In this document: positions 35,456-47,008 of the stretch, piece by piece | Layout: the number at the start of each line of letters is the position of its first letter | How positions within the stretch are numbered: position 1 is the first letter of the stretch | Notes under the pieces: model-generated | What the model saw: only the letters and a program-made list of their open reading frames with translations | Databases searched by the model: none | Told to the model about the DNA's origin: nothing | Position numbers and translations under genes: made by a program | Assembly (NCBI GenBank): GCA_965658725.1 | Contig: CBFHUI010000001.1 | Location: forward strand, 1-64,000 | DNA from: UBA7985 sp965658725 | GTDB taxonomy: Bacteria > Pseudomonadota > Alphaproteobacteria > UBA7985 | Length of the DNA: 64,000 nt | Direction of reading: 5' to 3'

Positions 35456-37548
35456 GCGCGACGATCAAGGTGCCAAAAGACCGACTGATGGCCGAGACCC
35501 GCCTGACCGCCTTACGCGCGCAGATGGTTGAGGCCGAGGCAGCGTACTATCAGCACGACGATCCAGTGATGAGCGACGCTGACTATGACGCCCTGCGCGC
35601 CGAAGTCGTGGCGATCGAAGCGGCCTTTCCTGATCTCGTAACCAGCGATAGCCCGACCCAGACTGTCGGTGCAGCACCTGCCGGGGGTTTTGCCAAAGTC
35701 ACCCATGCCCGCCCCATGCTGTCACTCTCCAATGCCTTTGAAGACGCGGATGTGTTCGAGTTCTTCGGCCGGGTTCGGCGGTTTTTGAGCCTGTCCGACG
35801 CTGACCCGGTGGATTTGACCTGCGAACCCAAGATCGACGGCCTGTCTGCGGCGATTACTTACGAAAAGGGCCAGTTCACACTGGGCGCAACCCGAGGTGA
35901 TGGTGCCGTGGGGGAAAACATCACTGCCAACCTCGCCGTCATTGGCGACGTGCCTAAGGTGCTCACCGGGGATGACGTGCCGGACGTGATTGAAGTGCGG
36001 GGCGAGGTCTATATGGCCAAGGAAGACTTCGCCGCGATGAACGCCGCGCTGGAGGCGGAGGGGAAGAAAGTCTTTGCCAACCCGCGCAACGCGGCAGCGG
36101 GCAGCTTGCGCCAGCTCGACCCCTCTATCACCGCATCACGGCCATTGAAGTTCTTCGCCTATTCGCTGGGACAGGTCTCTGGCGCGGTTGGAGCGTCGCA
36201 CTGGGAACTGCTTGACAACCTCAAGCGCTGGGGCTTTGTGACCAACCCGCTGAACCGCTTGTGCCGCTCGCCGGACGAGGTGTTGGCGTTTTACCACGAC
36301 ATCGAAACCCGACGGGCCAATCTGGGCTATGACATCGACGGCGTGGTCTACAAGGTCAACCGCTTCGACTTTCAGAGCCGGATGGGACAGGTCAGCCGCT
36401 CCCCGCGCTGGGCCATCGCGCACAAGTTTCCGGCCGAGCGCGCCGTGACCGTGCTCAACGAAATCACCCTGCAAGTTGGCCGCACCGGGGCGCTGACGCC
36501 GGTCGCCAATTTGGAGCCGGTGACGGTTGGTGGGGTCGTGGTCTCACGGGCAACTCTGCACAACGAAGACGAACTCGACCGCAAAGACATCCGTGCGGGC
36601 GACACCGTGGTGATCCAACGCGCGGGCGACGTCATCCCGCAAGTGGTCGAAGTCCTGCTCGACCGGCGACCGGAGAACAGCGCCAAGTTCGTTTTCCCCG
36701 ATGCCTGCCCGGTCTGCGGCTCTCCAGCTTTCAGGCCCGAGGGCGAGGCGGTGCGGCGGTGTTCGGGCGACTTGGTGTGCGGGGCGCAAGTGGTCGAGCG
36801 ACTCAAGCACTTCATCTCCCGCGATGCCCTCGACATCGACGGCTTTGGGGCCAAGAACGTGGAGCAGTTCCACGGCTTTGGATGGGTCACGACCCCGGCA
36901 GACATCTTTGATCTGGGCGAGCGCGAAGCGGACATTGCCTCGCTCGAAGGCTGGGGCGCGCCCTCTGCCGCCAAGCTCAAAGCGGCCATTGAGGCGCGGC
37001 GTACCATCCCATTGGACCGCCTGCTCTTTGGACTGGGGATCCGGCAGATCGGGATCGACACCGCACGTGTTCTGGCGCGGAACTATGAAACCGCTGAAAC
37101 ACTGTTTGCGCAGTTTGACCGGCTCGTCGCCTATGACGAGGTTGCGAATGCTGAGATGCTTGCCATCGACGGCATCGGCCCGGCGGTGGTCAGCGAGGCG
37201 CGGCGTTTCTTCAGCAACGACAGCAACCGCGCGGCGGTCGAAACCCTGCTTTCCAGCGTTACGGTCGAGGCGGTGAGCGCGCCGACCATCGACGCGGACT
37301 CCGTACTGGCTGGCAAAACCGTTGTCTTCACGGGCACCCTGACCCAGATGTCCCGCGCTGAGGCCAAGGCCCGCGCCGAAGCTTTGGGGGCCAAGGTGGC
37401 GGGGTCGGTTTCTAAGAAAACCGATCTCGTGGTGATTGGACTGGACGCAGGCTCCAAAGCCAAGAAAGCCGCAGAGCTGGAACTCAACACCATGGACGAG
37501 GACCAGTGGGTCGCCTTTCTGAACGGCGACCCAGCCGACGCGAACTAG
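35452..37548 (+). CDS. ligA: NAD-dependent DNA ligase LigA
   Basis: LigA seals nicks using NAD+. The 698 aa protein shows domain Ia and the adenylation domain with catalytic Lys127 in CEPKIDGLSAA, the OB fold, a Cys4 zinc finger (CPVCG ... CSGDLVC), helix-hairpin-helix repeats, and a C-terminal BRCT domain (GKTVVFTGTLTQMSRAEAK). It starts with GTG overlapping the recN stop. Its stop codon forms part of an inverted repeat with the convergent prmA stop. Confidence 0.97.
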   Translation: MSATIKVPKDRLMAETRLTALRAQMVEAEAAYYQHDDPVMSDADYDALRAEVVAIEAAFPDLVTSDSPTQTVGAAPAGGFAKVTHARPMLSLSNAFEDADVFEFFGRVRRFLSLSDADPVDLTCEPKIDGLSAAITYEKGQFTLGATRGDGAVGENITANLAVIGDVPKVLTGDDVPDVIEVRGEVYMAKEDFAAMNAALEAEGKKVFANPRNAAAGSLRQLDPSITASRPLKFFAYSLGQVSGAVGASHWELLDNLKRWGFVTNPLNRLCRSPDEVLAFYHDIETRRANLGYDIDGVVYKVNRFDFQSRMGQVSRSPRWAIAHKFPAERAVTVLNEITLQVGRTGALTPVANLEPVTVGGVVVSRATLHNEDELDRKDIRAGDTVVIQRAGDVIPQVVEVLLDRRPENSAKFVFPDACPVCGSPAFRPEGEAVRRCSGDLVCGAQVVERLKHFISRDALDIDGFGAKNVEQFHGFGWVTTPADIFDLGEREADIASLEGWGAPSAAKLKAAIEARRTIPLDRLLFGLGIRQIGIDTARVLARNYETAETLFAQFDRLVAYDEVANAEMLAIDGIGPAVVSEARRFFSNDSNRAAVETLLSSVTVEAVSAPTIDADSVLAGKTVVFTGTLTQMSRAEAKARAEALGAKVAGSVSKKTDLVVIGLDAGSKAKKAAELELNTMDEDQWVAFLNGDPADAN

Positions 37549-37559
37549 CGGAGGCTAGT
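37544..37559. other. Inverted repeat containing both stop codons of ligA and prmA
   Basis: ACTAGC (37544-37549), GGAG, GCTAGT (37554-37559) is a perfect 6-bp stem with a 4-nt loop. The TAG of ligA (37546-37548) lies in the left arm and the TAG of prmA, on the opposite strand (37555-37557), lies in the right arm. No T tract follows in either direction. Confidence 0.55.
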
Positions 37560-38526
37560 GGAAGTCGATGGACTTGGACCAGTCCTGACAGCGTCGGTTC
37601 AGTTGCCGTGGTGCGCTGGCGCGGTGGTTCCGCATCAGCAGGATGGACCACGGCCCTCGCCGGATCACGTGCAGACCGCGAAAACCGTGCGCCTGAAACG
37701 TGCGAGCGACCCGCTGCTCCTGCTTCCGCAACAGCCCCGCGAGCACAACCAGACCGCCTGGCGTCGTGACGGACGCAATTGCTGGGGCCAGGTTAATGAG
37801 GTGGCCCGACAGGATGTTGGCGAGCACAACCTCGTAGCGCGCACCCTGACGCACTGCTTGGTGGCTGATCCCGGCTGCTGGGACAAAGCGGGTGAGGCTT
37901 CCGACCCGGTTTTGGCGCGCGTTGACCTGGGCCACGCGCACGGCTTGCGGATCGATGTCGGAGCCGAGCATGGGCTGGCGCGTCGCCTTGCACCAAGCCA
38001 ACCCCAGCACTCCAGACCCCGTCCCCATATCCAGCACGTTCAAGGCCCGTCTACCCTTGGTCTTTACGATCTCGGAGACCATTTCCAGACACCCGTGGGT
38101 GGTCTCGTGGTGCCCTGTGCCAAAGGCGTTTTGTGCGTCGATGATCAGTTCGTGCGCGCCGTGGGGGGCGCGCGTGCTGTCGTGGCTACCGCGCAGGAAA
38201 AACCGGCCTGCATGGATCGCCGTCAACGCCGACTGGCTCTCTGCCACCCAATCCACGTCGGGCAGCGTCTCGATGACAAAGGCCGTATCGCTCCGTCCGG
38301 TGATCTGATCGCCTAGATCAATCAGCGGTTGGATGTCTTCGGCATCGGGGCGCAGGTCGAGGTAAGCCAAGACTTCAAGGTCATCGCTGTCGCGCAAATC
38401 CACCCCCGTATCAATCAGCGGCGCGCGACGCCCCACCACGGCGCCGGGCAGACCGCTAAGCAGGGCTTCATAGGTTTCCGCCTGCTCCCGCGGGACGGCA
38501 ACAGTTACGAGGAAAGTTTCGGCCAT
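37555..38526 (-). CDS. prmA: Ribosomal protein L11 methyltransferase PrmA
   Basis: PrmA methylates ribosomal protein L11. The 323 aa protein has an N-terminal substrate-recognition domain and a Rossmann methyltransferase domain with QNAFGTGHHETTHGCL, VLDMGTGSGVLGLA, GSDIDPQAV and the VLANILSGHLINLAP motif (NxxxxxL region). All SAM-binding motifs are intact. ATG 38526 has AGGAAG upstream. It lies 11 nt after uvrD in the same direction, so the two are likely one operon. The C-terminal 20 residues after the domain look unconserved. Confidence 0.93.
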   Translation of the reverse strand: MAETFLVTVAVPREQAETYEALLSGLPGAVVGRRAPLIDTGVDLRDSDDLEVLAYLDLRPDAEDIQPLIDLGDQITGRSDTAFVIETLPDVDWVAESQSALTAIHAGRFFLRGSHDSTRAPHGAHELIIDAQNAFGTGHHETTHGCLEMVSEIVKTKGRRALNVLDMGTGSGVLGLAWCKATRQPMLGSDIDPQAVRVAQVNARQNRVGSLTRFVPAAGISHQAVRQGARYEVVLANILSGHLINLAPAIASVTTPGGLVVLAGLLRKQEQRVARTFQAHGFRGLHVIRRGPWSILLMRNHRASAPRQLNRRCQDWSKSIDFH

Positions 38527-38537
38527 GGGAATGCTTC

Positions 38538-40970
<2,433 letters not shown>

Positions 40971-41044
40971 TGCCACGCCCCTCGCCATCGAGATTACGCG
41001 TTTGAGGGACGGGTTCAACGGTATCGGATGGGGAAAACCAGTCT

Positions 41045-42196
41045 GTGAAGAACGTCAAAGTCGAAGACCGCAACCTAAAGGGTGACTTTCAAGGAGCGAA
41101 CTTTAACCTGCGCGTGTTTCGCTTTGGCGCAGCCCAGCCGGGTAAGCCCAAGGCTTACATGCACGCCGCTCTGCACGCCGATGAAACCCCCGGCATGCTG
41201 ATCCTGCACCACATGCTTCCCAAGCTGCAGGCCGCTGCAGAGGCGGGTCTGATTGATGGGGAGATCGTGGTGCTGCCGCAGGCCAACCCCCTGGCCGGCG
41301 CTCAAGTGATGTTCAGCGACACCCACATCGGCCGCTTTGACCTCGCCAGTGGGCAAAACCACAACCGGGGCTGGGAACTGCTGACCCCCGGCGTCGTGGA
41401 GGCCATCGGTGCCGTGCTCGGCGACGACGCAGAAGCCAACGTTGCCCATATTCGGCGGATCGTGGGAGAGGCGCTCGCAGCGCGGGAGCCCACTAGGGTG
41501 CTGGAGCGCTTCCGCAAGGAGATTCTGAGCCTTTCCTACGATGCCGATATTGTCTTCGATATGCATTGCGACGATGAAAGCGGCAGGCACCTGTTCATTC
41601 TCCCCGACCAGTGGCCCGACTGGGCCGATATCGCGGCTGCAAGCCGGTCCATGGTGGCACTGACCGCGGCAGACAGCGGTGGCGGCTCTTACGACGAATG
41701 TATCTCCACGGTCTGGACCCGCTTGCAGACCCGTTTCCCCGACCACCCCATTCCTCTCGCCTGCCCGGCGGCAACCTTTGAGTACGCAGGCTGGAGCGAT
41801 GTGGAAGACGACGTGGCAGCGGAGGACGCGCAGCACTTGTTCAGCGTTCTGTGCTCGCGCGGCTTCATCAATATGGAGCCCACCCCCCTGCCACCGCTAG
41901 AAGCCGAAGGCCTACCGCTAGAGGCGACGGAGATGCTGCGGACCGACGTGCCGGGGATCCTGACCTACCGCGTTGTGGTCGGTGAGCAGGTGAGCAAAGG
42001 CCAGCATGTCGCCGACATCATCGACCCCACGGAGCTGGACCCGGTCAAGGCGCGCACGCCGATCCATGCGACGACAGACGGCTTCATCCTGTCTCGCCGC
42101 ACGCGCAAGCTGATGTTCCCCGGCGAAAGCATCATGAAGATCGTTGGGACGGAAATCCTGGAAAGCCGCAAAGGCGGCTACTTGCTCGAAGACTAG
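41045..42196 (+). CDS. Succinylglutamate desuccinylase/aspartoacylase-family zinc deacylase
   Basis: The 383 aa protein belongs to the AstE/AspA branch of the M14 zinc hydrolases, which remove acyl groups from amino acids or related compounds. Metal-ligand motifs are visible: HADETPG (HxxE type) in ALHADETPGMLIL, and DMHCDDE as the distal His-containing motif; a glutamate in CPAATFEYAGW fits the catalytic base. The C-terminal 90 residues look like the small beta domain seen in this family (VVVGEQVSKGQHVADIID). The start is a GTG. It is divergent from uvrD with a 74-nt gap and convergent with clcA. The substrate is unknown. Confidence 0.8.
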   Translation: MKNVKVEDRNLKGDFQGANFNLRVFRFGAAQPGKPKAYMHAALHADETPGMLILHHMLPKLQAAAEAGLIDGEIVVLPQANPLAGAQVMFSDTHIGRFDLASGQNHNRGWELLTPGVVEAIGAVLGDDAEANVAHIRRIVGEALAAREPTRVLERFRKEILSLSYDADIVFDMHCDDESGRHLFILPDQWPDWADIAAASRSMVALTAADSGGGSYDECISTVWTRLQTRFPDHPIPLACPAATFEYAGWSDVEDDVAAEDAQHLFSVLCSRGFINMEPTPLPPLEAEGLPLEATEMLRTDVPGILTYRVVVGEQVSKGQHVADIIDPTELDPVKARTPIHATTDGFILSRRTRKLMFPGESIMKIVGTEILESRKGGYLLED

Positions 42197-42203
42197 CGCG
42201 GGT

Positions 42204-43991
42204 TCAGTCCGACTTTTCCCGGCTCCAATCCGCTGCTGTGGGCAGGTCTTCCTGCCCCTCGGCGACCAGCATGGCACGGTGATAAGCGTAGGAAACGTCG
42301 AAGTCGTGGATCAGTCCAATCAACCGGTTGGATGTTTCATCGAGCACCACGGGCACATGCGCCTCGCCCTTCTCCACAAAGCGTTTCATCGCCGTGGTCA
42401 GATCGCAGTTTGCAGTCACCGAGAGGGCGGAGTTGGCCACGTCGGCGGCTGTGTTCTCCGGGTCACGCAGCGCGGAACGGGAGGTTTCGAGCGTGATGAA
42501 GCCTTCGAGCTTACCGTTCTCCGTTACGACAAACACCCGCCCCCACCGGCTGCCAATCAGCCGATCGAGCGCTTCTGGCGCGGGCATGGAGGGCGGAACA
42601 GTATCGACCTTGGTATCAAGGATTTCGGATACGGACGTGTTTTGTAGCAGGGAGACATCCTTGCCGTCGCGAATATCCAGCCCGAGCATCTGCAACTGCC
42701 GGGTAAAGAACGAATGCCCTGTCAGGGTCCGTGCCAGACCGACTGCGAACACAACGGCGACCATGGAACCCACCGCCATGGGGTAGGAGCCGGTTAGCTC
42801 GAACACCATCAGCACAGTGGAAATCGGTGCGCCGAGGACAGCGGCGGCGGTCGCGCCCATGCCGACGATCGCGTAAGCGGCTGGATCCGACGTTGCCCAA
42901 GGGGCCAGCGCCACCACCTGACCAAAGCTAGCACCCAGCGCAGCGCCGATCAGCAGCGCAGGCGAGAACACACCGCCACCAAAACCCAACCCCTGACACA
43001 CCGCCGCGCAGACAACTTTACCGATGAGCACAGCCAGCAGCAGCATCAGTCCGTATTGACCCGCCAGCGTCAGCTGGGTCGCTTCATAGCCGATACCGAG
43101 CACTTGGGGCAGTTGGATAGCGATCAGGCCGACGATAAGCCCAGCAATCGCAGGACGGCTCCACCACGGCAGATTAAAGCTGTCTGCGAGGCGTACGATG
43201 CGGAAGGTCAGCACGATAAACAGCACGGCGACCAGCCCGCTCACCCCGCCGAGCAGACCGAACAGTGGGAAGTCTGCGGCTCCGGCAGCGACGATCTCCG
43301 GCATGACAAAGGCCGGGTCATCACCCCGGATCGCACGGCCTACCAGCGTGGCGGCCAGCGCAGCGAGGACGCACGGCGCAAACAGGGAGAAGGCATAGTG
43401 CCCCACCACCACTTCCAGCGCGAAAAACACCCCCGCGAGTGGCGCGTTGAAGGACGCGGCGACAGCGGCCGAGACCCCACAAGCCAAGAGCGTACGGCGG
43501 ATGCGCGGTTCCAGCCCCAGCGCCCTCGCGCCCCACGCGCCAATGGTTGCGCCCCAGTGCACCATCGGCCCCTCGCGGCCAACCGACGCGCCGAAGCCCA
43601 GCGAAATGGCATTGAGAGACGCGGCCTTGATCCCGTCGCGAAAGCTCATTCGTCCGCGGCGCAGAGCTGAGGCGGCGATGACATTGGCGACACCCGGCGG
43701 ACGCGGCAGGTTGGGGTAGAGCACGGCCATCAGCCCGCCAACGATCAGCCCCCCGACCAACGGGCCAGCAAAACGCCGCCACCACGGCTGTTCGTCCAGT
43801 CCGGAAATCAGCAACTCTTCTCGGGTGCCCAGCGCCAGCCATTGCACCCAGGAAATCGCTTCAAGGAAAACAACAGCCGCCAGACCGACCAGTCCTCCCA
43901 CCACCAACGCCAGCACCGTCGCCAGCAGGAGCCCCCGCTGACGAAAAGCCAGTTGCGGTGAGCCTGCGTTGCGGGTGGAAGGTTCGGGCAT
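42204..43991 (-). CDS. ClC-family chloride channel/transporter with C-terminal CBS domains
   Basis: The 595 aa inner-membrane protein has the ClC fold: the gating motif GREGP with external Glu140, FNAPLAGVFFALEV, and the GGVFSP motif, followed by two CBS domains (about 455-585). Two usual exchanger residues differ. The internal proton-path glutamate (E. coli ClcA E203) is Val194, and the central selectivity serine region (GSGIP in E. coli) reads RPPGVAN, with Pro at or next to the serine place. Loss of the internal glutamate is typical of channel-type or uncoupled ClCs. It is convergent with the deacylase, 7 nt apart. Confidence 0.88.
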   Translation of the reverse strand: MPEPSTRNAGSPQLAFRQRGLLLATVLALVVGGLVGLAAVVFLEAISWVQWLALGTREELLISGLDEQPWWRRFAGPLVGGLIVGGLMAVLYPNLPRPPGVANVIAASALRRGRMSFRDGIKAASLNAISLGFGASVGREGPMVHWGATIGAWGARALGLEPRIRRTLLACGVSAAVAASFNAPLAGVFFALEVVVGHYAFSLFAPCVLAALAATLVGRAIRGDDPAFVMPEIVAAGAADFPLFGLLGGVSGLVAVLFIVLTFRIVRLADSFNLPWWSRPAIAGLIVGLIAIQLPQVLGIGYEATQLTLAGQYGLMLLLAVLIGKVVCAAVCQGLGFGGGVFSPALLIGAALGASFGQVVALAPWATSDPAAYAIVGMGATAAAVLGAPISTVLMVFELTGSYPMAVGSMVAVVFAVGLARTLTGHSFFTRQLQMLGLDIRDGKDVSLLQNTSVSEILDTKVDTVPPSMPAPEALDRLIGSRWGRVFVVTENGKLEGFITLETSRSALRDPENTAADVANSALSVTANCDLTTAMKRFVEKGEAHVPVVLDETSNRLIGLIHDFDVSYAYHRAMLVAEGQEDLPTAADWSREKSD

Positions 43992-44043
43992 CGTCGTTAG
44001 GGGGCCTTCACGTCATCTGCATCTTCAATAGTGGCGGGGGCGA

Positions 44044-44574
44044 TTATCGCACCATGGACTTGCCGGGGGGCAGCCCGATCGAGCGGCTGATCCACGTGGG
44101 CTTTTCCCAGTCCTTCTGCACCGCCCAAACGGCGTCAAAAGCGTCGATCACTTCTTGCCGGAAGGGCGCAGAGCGGCGGGTTTCCAGCGAAACGGAGAGC
44201 GACATCCATTCCATGGTCGAGGACAGGAATTCACTGCCGTCCTCGTTGATCCCGTACATGGTCTGGGCGATGTGCATGCGCTTGCTGTCGTAGTCGTAGA
44301 GCTGATTGTGCACGCGGTAAGCCTGACCTTCCATCAACTCGCCGAGGTACTGGATATGACCTTCGAGCGTCATGGTGGTCATTCGCGTGCGCTGCCGCGC
44401 TGCGGCGTCAAAGTCGAGGGTGTCAACGAAGCCATCAAGGCCGTGATCGAAGGCAACGAGGTAATAGGCAACGTTCATGTGGCCGTTGTAGTCAATCCAC
44501 TCAGGCAAAACGGTCCCGCGCGTCTCAAAGCCCCCTTCAGCGGCGATCCGCACCACTTCCGCATCAAATCCCAC
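44044..44574 (-). CDS. Hotdog-fold acyl-CoA thioesterase (4-hydroxybenzoyl-CoA thioesterase-like)
   Basis: The protein has the hotdog thioesterase signature: VLPEWIDYNGHMNVAYYLVAFDHG, where the Asp-Tyr-Asn-Gly-His-Met-Asn motif carries the catalytic residue, then a beta-sheet core with EGHIQYLGELMEGQAYRV. These enzymes hydrolyse acyl-CoA thioesters in the cytosol. The frame opens at ATG 44589, but GAGGAGG lies inside that extension, 5 nt before a GTG at 44574, so I place the start there (176 aa); the longer form (181 aa) remains possible. It lies 53 nt upstream of the clcA start on the same strand. The substrate is unknown; relatives sit with carnitine or aromatic catabolism genes, not seen here. 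Confidence 0.8.
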   Translation of the reverse strand: MGFDAEVVRIAAEGGFETRGTVLPEWIDYNGHMNVAYYLVAFDHGLDGFVDTLDFDAAARQRTRMTTMTLEGHIQYLGELMEGQAYRVHNQLYDYDSKRMHIAQTMYGINEDGSEFLSSTMEWMSLSVSLETRRSAPFRQEVIDAFDAVWAVQKDWEKPTWISRSIGLPPGKSMVR

Positions 44575-44668
44575 AACGGCCTCCTCCATAACAGGGAATG
44601 GAAGGCGTTATAGACCCTGAGTCGCGCGGCGCTAGGGGTTAGATCGATTTCGAGCGAAGAAACCCGTC

Positions 44669-46042
44669 TCAGCTTGGGGTGCGCATGGTCACGAGTTCTT
44701 CAGCGCTGGTGGGGTGAATGCCAACGGTGGCGTCGAAGTCAGCCTTCTTCGCCCCCATCTTCATCGCCACGGCAAAGCCCTGCATCATCTCCGCCGAATC
44801 CCGTCCGACGATGTGCATGCCAAGCACCCGATCGGTTGTGCGATCGACGACCAGTTTCATAAAGCTCCGCCCCGGATTGCCCGACAGTGTGTTGCGCATG
44901 GGTCGGAACGAGGAGCGGTAGGTCTCGACATCCGCCCCCTGCGCCCGTGCCTCTTCCTCAGTCAGACCGCAGGTCGCGATTTCGGGGTTGGAGAACACTG
45001 CCGTTGCGATGGTGCTGTGGTCCATGCGGGTCGGCGTATTCTGGAACACCGTCTTCACAAAGGCCATGGCTTCATGCAGGGCAACGGGTGTGAGTTGGAC
45101 ACGATCGGTGACGTCACCGACGGCATAAATGTTGGGGACTGAGGTCTGACCCAGCTCATCGACAACCACTGCACCGCGCTCGTTCAGCGCGATCTGGCCG
45201 TCTAGGCAGAGGTCTGCGGGCGTGTTCGGCGAACGGCCCGTAGCAAACAGCGCCTGATCCACCGACAGGACCTCCCGGTCGCTCAGCGTCACACGCAAGG
45301 CGCCATCCGCGCCCTCGCGGCTCATCTCGGTAATCGACTGACCCATATGCAGGTGCAGGTTCTTGTGGTGCTCCAACTGCTCGAAGAAGAACTGACGCAC
45401 GTCGCCGTCAAAGCCCCTCAGTGGCTTGTCACCGCGATAGACCAAGTGCGTTTCCGCTCCCAGCCCGGCAAAGATCGAGGCAAACTCAACAGCAATGTAA
45501 CCGCCGCCATAGACCACCACCCGCTCAGGCAGAGCGTCCAAGTGGAAGGCTTCATTAGAGGTGATGGCGAGGTCTGCGCCGGGGATGTTCGGGACCGTCG
45601 GGTGGCCGCCGGTGGCAAGTAGGATTTTGTCCGCCGTCACCGTCCGCTCATCACCGCTATCGTTGTCCCGCAGGACGATGGTGTGTGGATCAGCGAGGTG
45701 CGCGCGCGCCTTGAAGGCTTCGACACCGGCGTTTTTCAGGGTGTTCTGATAGGCGTTTTCGAGGCGCTGGATCTCTTTGTCTTTGGCTTCAATCAACCGT
45801 TCCCAGCTGAAGCCCGCCACGGAGGCGTCGTAGCCATAGCCTGCCAGATCGGCGACGTCCTCAAACCCGTGCGCGGCGTAGGACAGCAGCTTTTTCGGCA
45901 CACAGCCCCGAATGACGCAAGTGCCGCCCATGCGGTATTCCTCGGCCAGACCAACCTTGAACCCCAGCGGGCCGGTGAACCGCGCCGCTCGAACCCCGCC
46001 GGAACCGCCACCGATGACAAACAAATCATAGTCGTAAGCCAT
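44669..46042 (-). CDS. gor: Glutathione-disulfide reductase
   Basis: Gor reduces glutathione disulfide with NADPH. The 457 aa flavoprotein begins YDLFVIGGGSGGVRAAR (FAD loop) and has the redox pair in GGTCVIRGCVPKK (Cys42, Cys47), the NADPH domain with VYGGGYIAVEFASIFAGLG, NIYAVGDVTDRVQLTPVA, and the C-terminal catalytic His-Glu in GIHPTSAEELVTM. The frame stays open far upstream (to 46921), opposite the SRAP gene, but ATG 46042 with AAAGGG upstream matches the family start. It is divergent from the SRAP gene by 117 bp. Confidence 0.95.
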   Translation of the reverse strand: MAYDYDLFVIGGGSGGVRAARFTGPLGFKVGLAEEYRMGGTCVIRGCVPKKLLSYAAHGFEDVADLAGYGYDASVAGFSWERLIEAKDKEIQRLENAYQNTLKNAGVEAFKARAHLADPHTIVLRDNDSGDERTVTADKILLATGGHPTVPNIPGADLAITSNEAFHLDALPERVVVYGGGYIAVEFASIFAGLGAETHLVYRGDKPLRGFDGDVRQFFFEQLEHHKNLHLHMGQSITEMSREGADGALRVTLSDREVLSVDQALFATGRSPNTPADLCLDGQIALNERGAVVVDELGQTSVPNIYAVGDVTDRVQLTPVALHEAMAFVKTVFQNTPTRMDHSTIATAVFSNPEIATCGLTEEEARAQGADVETYRSSFRPMRNTLSGNPGRSFMKLVVDRTTDRVLGMHIVGRDSAEMMQGFAVAMKMGAKKADFDATVGIHPTSAEELVTMRTPS

Positions 46043-46159
46043 AATTGCCAACCCTTTCGGACACCTTTTCCCTGTGCAGGTGCTACACTTGTGCATGAGA
46101 CGGGCAAGTTTAAACCGCCCTCTGTTCTGACGTGACTCCCAATTGCGAGGTTCTGCCCC

Positions 46160-46936
46160 GTGTGTGGCCGCTATCACATCACCCGACCGCTTGAGGCCGT
46201 GGCCGAGGTTTTCGACGCCATCATCCCGGACGAAATCCGCGACGCGGCCGCCGACCAACTGCCGCGCTACAACATCGCGCCGACGCAAATGGTGCCGATC
46301 ATTCGGATCGAGGTAGAAGGCCCGAACCGCGGTGCGCGGATCTTGGACTTTGCGCACTGGGGCCTGGTGCCCTCTTGGGCCAAGGATACGTCTATGGCAG
46401 CGCGGATGATCAACGCGCGGGTGGAAACGGTGGCGGAGAAACCTTCTTACCGGGGTGCTTTTCGTCACCGCCGGTGCCTGATCCCCACGTGCGGTTTCTA
46501 TGAATGGAAGACGGTCAAGCCAGAGGCTGAAAAAGCCTACAAGCAACCGTATCGCGTGCACTTCAGCGATCAGCGGATGATGGTCACGGCGGGGCTGTTC
46601 GAAGTCTGGCAGGACGCCGATGGGAGTGCGCTTGGCACGTGCTCCATGCTCACCACCGCAGCCAGCCCGGCCATGAGCCCTTTGCATCCGCGCATGCCGG
46701 TGGTTCTGGATACGGAGGACGAGTGGGACGCCTGGCTGGCACCACGCGCAGAGCCTGAATTGCTGCTGTCCCTGTGTCAGTCTTACGATGGGGCAGATTT
46801 CGCCTATCACGCCGTTGATCGGGCTGTGGGACAGGTGCGAAATGAAACGCCGACCCTGCTGCATGCAATAGACGAGACACCTGCACCAAATTTGCAAGCG
46901 CCGACCGCAGATCCGTCGCAAGGAAATTTATTCTGA
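46160..46936 (+). CDS. SOS response-associated peptidase / abasic-site crosslinking protein (YedK/HMCES family)
   Basis: SRAP proteins crosslink to abasic sites in single-stranded DNA through Cys2. The 258 aa protein has every key residue: Cys2 (MCGRYHI, starting at a GTG), Asn38 in YNIAPTQ, Glu115 in CGFYEWK and His176 in LHPRMPVVL, plus HWGLVPSWA. Length fits the family. It lies divergent from gor and 72 bp before glmU. No LexA box of the alphaproteobacterial type was seen in front of it. Confidence 0.93.
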   Translation: MCGRYHITRPLEAVAEVFDAIIPDEIRDAAADQLPRYNIAPTQMVPIIRIEVEGPNRGARILDFAHWGLVPSWAKDTSMAARMINARVETVAEKPSYRGAFRHRRCLIPTCGFYEWKTVKPEAEKAYKQPYRVHFSDQRMMVTAGLFEVWQDADGSALGTCSMLTTAASPAMSPLHPRMPVVLDTEDEWDAWLAPRAEPELLLSLCQSYDGADFAYHAVDRAVGQVRNETPTLLHAIDETPAPNLQAPTADPSQGNLF

Positions 46937-47008
46937 ATTGTATTCTTTATTCCTCAGTTCAGCAGGCTTAAGAAGCAGTGACACCTGTAGCGAAGACATC
47001 GTTCGACC

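Noticed and set aside
46043..46921. The gor frame stays open for about 290 more codons upstream, opposite the SRAP gene.
   Set aside because: Gor has a family-typical start and ribosome-binding site at 46042, and the extension is the antisense shadow of a clearly real gene.
46160..46936. SRAP gene as a sign of a phage or mobile island.
   Set aside because: SRAP genes are common chromosomal genes, and the flanks are housekeeping with the same base composition.
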